Of a DNA stretch of 12,853 nt, positions 4,565 through 11,595 are shown one piece after another (position 1 is the stretch's first letter; each line of letters opens with the position of its first letter). Both the position numbers and the translations under genes were made by a program. Origin of the DNA: CAITYL01 sp041651315. GTDB taxonomy: Bacteria; Verrucomicrobiota; Lentisphaeria; Oligosphaerales; CAITYL01. The notes beneath the pieces were generated by a model. That model did not search any database. It saw only the letters and a list, made by a program, of their open reading frames with translations, and was not told the DNA's origin. The DNA lies in the NCBI GenBank assembly GCA_041651315.1, contig JBAZJM010000118.1, forward strand, positions 1 through 12,853, read 5' to 3'.

Positions 4565-6805
4565 ATGATGGCATATGCCGCTTTGATTGAGGAATTGCGC
4601 CAGTTCCACGGTGCCGACGGCGGCCGGGTCTGCCACCGCCCGGAACGATTGGCGGCGACGGAAACGCTGAACCGGGCCATGGATGAATTTGCGGCGGCGC
4701 ATCCCGGTGCCTCCGTCTATGAGTTGCGCGGCAGGAGCTACGAGCTGATTGCCGAGCAGTTCCGGCCGGTGCTGTTCCGTCATTCGCCGTTCTATGCCGA
4801 AATGGGTGGCAACGGCGGTTGGAACAATTCCAGTCCCGGCCGCTGGTTGTTCCGGCATAATGAGCACCTTTTCCGCGAGGCCGACCCGGCCGCCTGGACC
4901 CGTTTCTGCGAACAGGGCGGCCAGCGGTACTTCCTCTGTTGCGGGCCCTACGTCGATGCGGAGCACAACAGCCCGCCCCTGTCCAGGGTGTTGCGGCAAG
5001 GCTTTCAAGGGATTTATGAGGAAGCGCGGGCCGCCTGGCCAAAGTGCCAGACCACGGAAGAAAAAGAGTTTGTGGCGTGCGCCATGGCGGGGTTGCTGGC
5101 GGTGAAGGGCATTTTGGAACGCTATGCCGCCGCCGCCCGCGCGGCGTTGCCCGTGGTGGTTGACGCCGACCAGCGGCACTGCCTGACCTTGATTGCCGAA
5201 CACGCCGCCCGCTCGCCGTGGCAGCCGCCGGCCACCTTTTACGAAGGGTTGAACGCGCTCTGGTTCGTCCGCGAAATCATGGGCGAACTGGACGGCCTGA
5301 TGACCAATTCCCTCGGCCGGCCCGACGCGTGGCTGATCGCGCTGTACCGGCGCGACCTGGAGGCGGGGCGGATCACCGCGGCGTCAGCCTATGACCTGGT
5401 CTGCCGCTTCCTGTTGCACGGCGACTGTTTGTACGACAAGAACGCCACCGTGACCGGCTACGGCGACCACGAAAACGAGATCGTTTATACCCTTGGCGGC
5501 TGTGACCGCGACGGCAATGAGGTTTTTAATGATCTGACCCGGATGTTTTTGCGGGCGCATCGCGAATTGCGGCTGATCTATCCCAAGCCGCACTGCCGGT
5601 TTTCGGCGAACTCCGCTCCGGCCTACCTGAAACTGCTGGCCGACGATATCTTGGGCGGGCGCGGCGTCTATTCGCTGCTCAACGACGACTGCCTTGTCGA
5701 GGCCCTGCGCCAGGACGGCAAGACGCTTGAAGACGCCCGCGAATACAGTTGCACCGGTTGCTGGGACCTGGTGGTGGACAGCCGGGAGGACAACGCCGGC
5801 GGCAACTATTTCAGCCTGGCCCGGATCTTGGAGGCGACGATCCACGACGACGCTGAAACCCGCCGTCGGGCCGGCGTGGCGATCCGACGGATCGACGATG
5901 CCGCGGATTTCGCCGCTGTCTATAACATCATGCGGGAAAATACCCTAAGCACTTTGTGCGGCATGATGGCGATGGAGGGACAGTACGGCCGGTTGTGGGG
6001 CAGGGTTGCCCCGGCGCCGCTGAATTCCGCCTGTTCGCTGGACTGCCTGGAAAAACGCCGGGATTTTACGGCCGGCGGCCAGCGGTACAATCCGCATGCC
6101 GTCTCACTGTGCTTTTTCGCCAACTTTCTCGATTCGCTGCTGGCCATCCAGGACCTTTGTTTCGTGCGCCTAGTCTGCACGCTGCCGGAACTGCTGGCGG
6201 CGGTGCGCCACAATTGGCAGGGCGCGGAAGCGCTCCGGCGGCAGGTCTTGGCCGCGCCGCACTGGGGCGACGCCCGGCCGGAAACGGCCGCCCTGGCCCG
6301 GCGTTTGCACGAGGACCTTTATGCCCGCACCCGTGATCTCCGCAATGAACGTGGGGGACAGTATCAGTTGGGCTACTGGATTTATCGTGAATTCCGCCTG
6401 TGGGGGGAGACGATGAAGGCGCTGCCGGATGGCCGGCATGATGGCGACTATCTGGCGCAGAGCCTGAACCCGTCGCACTTCCGCAACGACCAGAACGTGA
6501 CCACGGTGCTGCAAGGCCTGGCGCAACTCGACCTGACGAAATGCGCGGGCAATTCCGTGGTCAATCTGGTTTTGGACAAGACCGGGCTGACACCGGAAGT
6601 CCTTGACGGTCTGCTGCGCACTTTTGCCCGCCTGAAGCTGCAATTGCTGCAGCTCAACTGCACCAGCCGGGAAGAACTGCTGGACGCGCAACAACATCCT
6701 GAATTGCATCAGGACTTGATTGTCCGCATCTGCGGTTTCTCCGCCAAGTTCACCGCGCTATCCCGTGCATGGCAGAATGAAGTAATCTCACGGAAGGAGT
6801 ATTGA
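4565..6805 (+). CDS. Glycyl radical enzyme, pyruvate formate-lyase family (GRE-A)
   Basis: Cytoplasmic, oxygen-sensitive radical enzyme of the PFL/diol-dehydratase superfamily; the exact reaction is unknown. The 746-residue product ends in a glycyl radical domain with LLDAQQHPELHQDLIVRICG and then FSAKF. Gly724 (bases 6734-6736) is the predicted radical carrier, 22 residues from the C-terminus, as usual. The predicted thiyl residue is Cys399 in SCTGCWDL (bases 5759-5761); a second cysteine, Cys396, is three residues before it. Characterised dehydratases of this fold have Cys-Val-Glu-Pro, so Trp-Asp after the cysteine is atypical. A cysteine (Cys723) directly precedes the radical glycine, as in anaerobic ribonucleotide reductases. 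The gene is first in an operon with a second GRE and faces an AraC regulator. No activase gene is nearby in the window. Confidence 0.92.
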   Translation: MMAYAALIEELRQFHGADGGRVCHRPERLAATETLNRAMDEFAAAHPGASVYELRGRSYELIAEQFRPVLFRHSPFYAEMGGNGGWNNSSPGRWLFRHNEHLFREADPAAWTRFCEQGGQRYFLCCGPYVDAEHNSPPLSRVLRQGFQGIYEEARAAWPKCQTTEEKEFVACAMAGLLAVKGILERYAAAARAALPVVVDADQRHCLTLIAEHAARSPWQPPATFYEGLNALWFVREIMGELDGLMTNSLGRPDAWLIALYRRDLEAGRITAASAYDLVCRFLLHGDCLYDKNATVTGYGDHENEIVYTLGGCDRDGNEVFNDLTRMFLRAHRELRLIYPKPHCRFSANSAPAYLKLLADDILGGRGVYSLLNDDCLVEALRQDGKTLEDAREYSCTGCWDLVVDSREDNAGGNYFSLARILEATIHDDAETRRRAGVAIRRIDDAADFAAVYNIMRENTLSTLCGMMAMEGQYGRLWGRVAPAPLNSACSLDCLEKRRDFTAGGQRYNPHAVSLCFFANFLDSLLAIQDLCFVRLVCTLPELLAAVRHNWQGAEALRRQVLAAPHWGDARPETAALARRLHEDLYARTRDLRNERGGQYQLGYWIYREFRLWGETMKALPDGRHDGDYLAQSLNPSHFRNDQNVTTVLQGLAQLDLTKCAGNSVVNLVLDKTGLTPEVLDGLLRTFARLKLQLLQLNCTSREELLDAQQHPELHQDLIVRICGFSAKFTALSRAWQNEVISRKEY
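6794..6799 (+). promoter_or_regulatory. Strong ribosome-binding site for GRE-B
   Basis: AAGGAG lies inside the last codons of GRE-A, 9 bases before the GRE-B ATG. The GRE-A stop and GRE-B start are only 3 bases apart, which indicates coupled translation and a single operon. Confidence 0.8.
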
Positions 6806-6808
6806 GCC

Positions 6809-9019
6809 ATGCTTCCTTCATTGCATCCGATTCCGTTGCAGGGAGTCCACCGGTTGTCGGCCGCCACGCGCGACCTGGCAAAACGCTATCTGGGCGGGGA
6901 CTTCAAGGATACGGTTGTCCCGGCCGCTTTCATATTGCCGGAAGCGGCCAGTTGCGGGTTGTCCCATAATATGCGCTATGCGTTGACCGTCAAGCTGATC
7001 GGCGAACAGGCGCCGTTGCGGATCTTGCCGGAAGAACGGCTGTCCGGGGCGGCGACATTGCTGGAAGCGGTGAACCATGCGACGCCGGCCTGCGGCTATC
7101 CCGGCATCAGCCATAACACCTTGGACTTCAAACAAGGCCTGATGATCGGTTATCGCGGGTTGCGCGAACGCATCCGGCAGCGCCTGGCGGATGCCGCCCT
7201 GACCGCGGAACAGCGCGATTTTCTCCAGTCCATGCGGGTCTGCCTGGACGGCGCCCAAGCCTGGCACCGGCGCCATCTGGAGGAATTGGACCGTCGGATT
7301 GCCGCCAGTTCGGGGGCCGAACAGGTCCGTTACCGGGAGGTCCGCCGGCATGCCGCCCGCGTGCCGGAACTGCCGCCGGAAAACTTCCGGGAAGCGGTGC
7401 AGTCGTTGTGGCTGTTGTTCGATTTTCAGCGGCTGTGTGGCAACTGGCCGGCTATCGGGCGGATCGACCTGTTGCTGGGGCCGTATCTGGAACGGGATTT
7501 GGCGGCCGGGGTGATCACGCTGGAGGCAGCGCGGGAAGCATTGGCGCATTTCTGGATCAAGGGCACCGAATGGTGCGGGGCGCTGGACCATCCCTATGGC
7601 GGCGACGCCCAGCATTACCAAAACGTCATCCTGGGCGGCATCGACGCCTCCGGACGGGAGGTCACCAATGCCGTCACTTATCTGATTTTGGACGTGGTGG
7701 AGGAATTGCATATCAGTGATTTCCCAATTGGGGTAAGGGTAAGTTCCCGGACCCCGGAAAAACTCTGGCGGCGGATTGCCGAGGTGCAGCGTCTGGGCGG
7801 TGCCATTGTCTCCATTTACAACGAAGACCTGATTCTGCGCGCCCTGGAAAAATTCGGCTATCCGCGGGACGAGGCCGTCACCTTCACCAACGACGGCTGC
7901 TGGGAGCTGATCATTGGCGGCAAAACGGCCTTCGGCTATCTCCCCTTCGACATCCTGCAGATCTTGCAGCAGTCACTGGGGCTGGCTCCGGAACTGGCGG
8001 ATCGGCCGCTCTATGAAAACATCCCCGTGCGAGCGGCGCCACCGGGATCGGCACCGTTGCCGGCAGACAGCCCGGACTATCCAACCTTTGACCTGTTGTA
8101 CCAGGACTTTCTTGCCCGCCTGAAGGAGGCTTGTGACGGCTTTGCCCGCTACACCGCCCATTGTTTCAGCGGGGATGTCCGTTACTATGATTTGATTCCC
8201 GCGCCCAGTCCGTTGTTGTCGTTGTTTATCGATGACTGCATTGGCCGGGCACGTGGGTATTACAACCGTGGCGCCGTTTACAGTGTTTTGGCGCCGCATG
8301 CCGGAGGGTTGCCGGACACCGCCAACAGCCTGTTCGTCATCAAGAAACTGGTTTATGACGAAAAACGGTTATCACTGGGGGAGTTGCGGAAGATCCTGCG
8401 CGCCGACTGGGAGGGGGCTGAGACGTTGCGGCGGGAGATCATCCGCGACTATCCGCTTTACGGCAACGACTCGCCGGAAGCCGACCGGATGTTTGCGCAA
8501 GTGGTGGCCGATTACGCCCGGATCGCCGCCGATCCGCGGGACAGCAACGGCGTGCTGCGCCCGGTCGGGGTCAGCACGTTCGGGCGGGAAATCGAATACG
8601 CGTCGAAACGGAAGGCCACCGCTTTCGGCCGCCAAGCCGGGCAAATTTTGGCCACCAATTTGGCGCCGACGCCGGGCAGTGACTTGAGCGGGCCGACCGC
8701 CGTTATCAAGTCGTTTTGCCACGTTGATTTTTCCAACGTGCCCAATGGCTGCCCGCTGGAATTGAAGCTTCACCCGACTTCGGTTCACGGCGACGGCGGC
8801 TTGGACGCGCTGATCGGCCTGCTCCGCGCCTTTGTCGCCCTGGGCGGCGTTTATCTTCAGGTGGACGTCGTCGATTCGGAAGTTTTGAAAGACGCCCAGC
8901 GGCATCCCGGCAAGTATCCGAACCTGTCCGTCCGGATTTCCGGCTGGTCGGCACGCTTTGACACGCTGAACAAGACCTGGCAGGACATGATCATCCATCG
9001 TACGCAGCAACGTTTTTAA
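6809..9019 (+). CDS. Glycyl radical enzyme, pyruvate formate-lyase family (GRE-B)
   Basis: Second radical enzyme of the PFL-like superfamily, 736 residues, complete. The C-terminal radical domain has GVYLQVDVVD, then LSVRISGWSARFDTLNK, placing the radical on Gly712 (bases 8942-8944), 24 residues from the end. The predicted catalytic cysteine is Cys364 in FTNDGCWELI (bases 7898-7900). Glu366 keeps the +2 acid seen in dehydratase-type members, but Trp365 replaces the usual Val and Leu the usual Pro. The mid-protein KGTEWCGALDHPYGGDAQHY and NVILGGID segments resemble the substrate-barrel strands of the family. It resembles GRE-A around both active-site motifs but differs clearly over the rest, so the two are old paralogues rather than a fresh duplication. 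They may act in sequence, as alternatives, or as a mixed dimer; sequence alone does not decide. Confidence 0.92.
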   Translation: MLPSLHPIPLQGVHRLSAATRDLAKRYLGGDFKDTVVPAAFILPEAASCGLSHNMRYALTVKLIGEQAPLRILPEERLSGAATLLEAVNHATPACGYPGISHNTLDFKQGLMIGYRGLRERIRQRLADAALTAEQRDFLQSMRVCLDGAQAWHRRHLEELDRRIAASSGAEQVRYREVRRHAARVPELPPENFREAVQSLWLLFDFQRLCGNWPAIGRIDLLLGPYLERDLAAGVITLEAAREALAHFWIKGTEWCGALDHPYGGDAQHYQNVILGGIDASGREVTNAVTYLILDVVEELHISDFPIGVRVSSRTPEKLWRRIAEVQRLGGAIVSIYNEDLILRALEKFGYPRDEAVTFTNDGCWELIIGGKTAFGYLPFDILQILQQSLGLAPELADRPLYENIPVRAAPPGSAPLPADSPDYPTFDLLYQDFLARLKEACDGFARYTAHCFSGDVRYYDLIPAPSPLLSLFIDDCIGRARGYYNRGAVYSVLAPHAGGLPDTANSLFVIKKLVYDEKRLSLGELRKILRADWEGAETLRREIIRDYPLYGNDSPEADRMFAQVVADYARIAADPRDSNGVLRPVGVSTFGREIEYASKRKATAFGRQAGQILATNLAPTPGSDLSGPTAVIKSFCHVDFSNVPNGCPLELKLHPTSVHGDGGLDALIGLLRAFVALGGVYLQVDVVDSEVLKDAQRHPGKYPNLSVRISGWSARFDTLNKTWQDMIIHRTQQRF

Positions 9020-9032
9020 CCCAGCAGAACCG

Positions 9033-9389
9033 ATGCAACTCATTCCAACGCCCAAAACCGTGACCCGGGAAGCCGGTGTCTGTCTGCTGGATGCGACGAC
9101 CGCGATCGTGCTTGATCCGGCCCTGCCGGCGATGCCGCTGGAGGGGCCATTGGCATTGGTGGAGGCGGTTGAGCGGGTCGTTTTTCACCGGCCTGTTCTC
9201 ACCCATCGGATTGCCGATGCGGTGTGCCGCCGGGACCGGGGTTATGTCTGGGCCGTGGCCGACGAGATTCGCGCCTTCGAAGCGGACTATGCCATCGTCT
9301 GGCACGCGCGGAACAAGCCTTCGGAATATTACCGGATCCGGGAAATCCTGCTCAGCATGGCCGTCACGCTTGACACGGTGCCATGCTGA
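9033..9389 (+). pseudogene. Probable GH20-type hexosaminidase remnant with internal deletion
   Basis: 118 codons starting 13 bases after the GRE-B stop. The N-terminus, MQLIPTPKTVTREAGVCLLD then TTAIVLDPALP, looks like the first strand region of the GH20 N-terminal domain (characteristically P-x-P-x-x-V near the start). From about residue 75, EIRAFEADYAIVWHARNKPS and EYYRIREILL look like the C-terminal helix of the same kind of protein, where W..RN.PS is common. The roughly 400-500 residues of catalytic barrel between them are absent, with the frame kept. The simplest reading is an in-frame deletion leaving a nonfunctional remnant that was once the third gene of the GRE operon. It has only a weak ribosome-binding site. 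A genuine small protein cannot be excluded. Confidence 0.5.
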
Positions 9390-9465
9390 TGGTGTTTGTT
9401 GTTGGCTGGGGGACCGGTGAATGGCGGCGCGGAATGCGTTTTGGCCACGGCCTGCCAGACCAAGC

Positions 9466-9482
9466 AGACGGAATGTCCGTCT
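9466..9482. other. Short perfect hairpin in convergent spacer
   Basis: AGACGGA-ATG-TCCGTCT forms a 7-bp stem with a 3-base loop, 76 bases after the GH20-remnant stop and between two convergent transcription units. No T run follows on either strand, so calling it a terminator would be weak. The rest of 9390-9534 shows nothing recognisable. Confidence 0.35.
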
Positions 9483-9534
9483 TCCACCTCTATGGAGATG
9501 CATAATTCACCTGTCCTTGTGGCCTCATATTTTT

Positions 9535-11511
9535 TTATTCAACGGCAATAATCTGATGGCAGGCAAAGGAGGGGGCGGTGATTGCCAACCAGTTTCCGTG
9601 GACAGCAAAGGCAAGCTCGACGTCTTGTGGTTGCAGGGATACCCGCTTGACCGGGGCGGAAACGTGCAATTCCAGCTTGGTCTCGGGCAGGGGCAATAAT
9701 TCCTCAATCACTTCAATCTTATCGCCCAACCAGGTGCCGGGAACGCCATTGCCGCGTTTGACCATATTCCCGTAAAGCAGATGAATGAGCGTTCTTTTCT
9801 CACGTTCCTGACGGGTCACGGTCAAGCGTGCCAGCGACGGCAGATTGCTTCGAACCGTTACGGCGTCACCGAGGAATTCGGTCAACACGGCGGCAAGAAA
9901 CTCCCGTAGCACAACGGCCCCGGCTTGATAATAAAGCTTGAAGACCGGATGGGCGAAATAAAGCGTGTTGGCGGTCAAGATTCCGCCGGCAAACCCATTG
10001 GGGGTGGGACGGTTGGGACAATGCTGATGACTGCAGAAATGCGCCAGTGTCCGATTGAAATACGGGTCATAAATATCGCCAAGGCTCTTGCCGGTAGTCA
10101 CCTGTAAATTCATTGGCGAGCCGTACATGACAAATGGCGTCGAACAGAACTCCGGCCGGTAGGGCGGGGCCGGCAACAAGTACGTCGGGTTGAATTCACT
10201 CTTCTGCCCAACGCTGCCGCCCAGATCAAAGGGGCAGTTCAGGCCGGAGGCTCCCGAGAGAATGACCTTTCCGCCCCGCTGCCGATAAGCCGTTAGTTTC
10301 TCGGCAAATGCACCGGTCAGCGGCAGCTCATCCGCAACCATGACGGCTCGATACGGTGATAAGTCCATCTCCGGATGCAGCACGTCGAACAAGAAATGGC
10401 TTTCCGTCAACAACCGGCCGATGCCGGTGTCCGCTTCACGCTCCGGCAAGCGAAACGCTTCCGCTGAAATTACGGCAATATCTGCGACATTTTGGGCTCC
10501 GCGGCAAAACGGTTCCTTTTCCCTGACCTCACGGTAGGCGCGCCCGATAATCTCATAGGTTGAGGCATCGAGTTTCCCCGAGGGATGCAACTGGTCGCCA
10601 ATGCTGCATTTCGCCCCGGACGCCATCATGGCGGCGCATTCGTAACACAGGGCGTTGGGATGTTTGAGTCCGCCAAACTCGCCCCAAGAGGAATGGAACT
10701 TGCCGGTCATGCCCAGAAATTCCAGGCTGGTTTTGCGGGCGAAAGCCGCCGATTGCAGGAAATGGTCATACCCCCAGCCGCCGGTGGGGAGGCTTTCCAA
10801 TTCCAAATGGCTGAAATAGCGCAACCGGTCAATCCGTCCGGGTGAGACATGGCCGGAATTATGGAAAATGGGCATGGCCGGATGGTGGTTTCGCACCGCG
10901 GCGGTAATGCGTTGGTAATAATGTTCCAGCACCTGGTCGGCAAAGCGGCAGCGGTCCGCCGGGTCTTCAGGATCCAGCCCCGCGTTTTGCATTCCTTTCA
11001 AGCAAGCCGGGCAACAGCATTGCCCCTGTAGGATGATGTCGAAAAAAAAGCCGTCGGCGTCTGGGAAGAGCGTTGCCGTCTCTTCCGTCAGCCGGCAGAG
11101 ATAATCGAGGTAGGGCGTGTTAAAGCATAATTTGTGGAAACCCGGCTTGAGCGGGCCGGCCGCGCCCCAAGAAGTAACATCTGGCGGCAGAACCTCACGC
11201 CATTCTGGGTGTGCTGTCGCGGCGGCTTCATTGCCGCCGGCGGAAAGATAGACCGGTACACGGATGTCGACTTCATGGGCGGCATCGATCTGTGCCCGCA
11301 ATAGGTCGAATTTCAGCGACGGGTGCATCTGGCCGATCTGCGTCGGATAGTAACTGTAGCCGTGGTGACAGACCGAGAAGCAGGTGATCGAGTCGACGGC
11401 TGCTTCGGTCAGCGTCCGTTGAAATTCTCGTTTATCGAAAGCGCTACCGACTCCAGGAATTTCCCCTGAAGTATGAAAATCCAGATGAACCTGACGAAAA
11501 CGTAAAGACAT
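9535..11511 (-). CDS. Glycosidase-like protein, GHL6 barrel plus beta-galactosidase trimerisation domain
   Basis: Likely cytoplasmic glycoside hydrolase of uncertain substrate, 658 residues. The N-terminal TIM-barrel (about 1-330) begins RFRQVHLDFHTSGEIPGVG, then SVCHHGYSYYPT. It contains ADGFFFDIILQGQCCCPAC (152-170), where Asp158 sits where related GH29/GHL6-type proteins have their nucleophile; a cysteine cluster follows (165-167, 170). HLELES (236-241) and SSWGEFGG (274-281) are further barrel-end candidates. About 341-545 resembles the beta-galactosidase trimerisation (GATase-like) domain, for example YRAVMVADELPLTGAFAEKL and GGKVILSG. A small beta-sandwich (about 560-658) ends the protein. 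I chose the ATG at 11511 because the frame upstream has only a TTG and runs through a terminator hairpin; AGGGAAG lies rather far upstream. No signal peptide is seen. Specificity cannot be assigned. Confidence 0.82.
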   Translation of the reverse strand: MSLRFRQVHLDFHTSGEIPGVGSAFDKREFQRTLTEAAVDSITCFSVCHHGYSYYPTQIGQMHPSLKFDLLRAQIDAAHEVDIRVPVYLSAGGNEAAATAHPEWREVLPPDVTSWGAAGPLKPGFHKLCFNTPYLDYLCRLTEETATLFPDADGFFFDIILQGQCCCPACLKGMQNAGLDPEDPADRCRFADQVLEHYYQRITAAVRNHHPAMPIFHNSGHVSPGRIDRLRYFSHLELESLPTGGWGYDHFLQSAAFARKTSLEFLGMTGKFHSSWGEFGGLKHPNALCYECAAMMASGAKCSIGDQLHPSGKLDASTYEIIGRAYREVREKEPFCRGAQNVADIAVISAEAFRLPEREADTGIGRLLTESHFLFDVLHPEMDLSPYRAVMVADELPLTGAFAEKLTAYRQRGGKVILSGASGLNCPFDLGGSVGQKSEFNPTYLLPAPPYRPEFCSTPFVMYGSPMNLQVTTGKSLGDIYDPYFNRTLAHFCSHQHCPNRPTPNGFAGGILTANTLYFAHPVFKLYYQAGAVVLREFLAAVLTEFLGDAVTVRSNLPSLARLTVTRQEREKRTLIHLLYGNMVKRGNGVPGTWLGDKIEVIEELLPLPETKLELHVSAPVKRVSLQPQDVELAFAVHGNWLAITAPSFACHQIIAVE

Positions 11512-11541
11512 AATTTTTTTCTTCTTCCCTAAAGAAATTAA

Positions 11542-11573
11542 ATTCAGCGCACAATACCGCTCGTGCGCTGAAT
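11542..11573 (-). terminator. Intrinsic terminator after the partial glycosidase gene
   Basis: Read on the minus strand, ATTCAGCGCAC and GTGCGCTGAAT form an 11-bp perfect stem with a 10-base loop, followed by TTAATTTCTTT. It starts 22 bases after the stop codon at 11596, the expected place. It separates this gene from the next minus-strand gene, whose ATG lies 30 bases further on, so that gene may depend partly on read-through. Confidence 0.7.
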
Positions 11574-11595
11574 GAGATCCTCGAATCAGCAAAAC

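Noticed and set aside
6818..7711. 297-codon minus-strand frame inside GRE-B, and similar frames at 4514-5203 and 8372-9055
   Set aside because: They are antisense to clearly real radical enzymes, with compositions typical of shadow frames.
9421..9699. 92-codon plus-strand frame
   Set aside because: Its second half overlaps the end of the minus-strand glycosidase and it has no recognisable content.
11512..11592. Upstream extension of the GHL6-type protein
   Set aside because: It begins at a TTG and reads through a perfect terminator hairpin; the ATG at 11511 opens directly into the conserved domain start.
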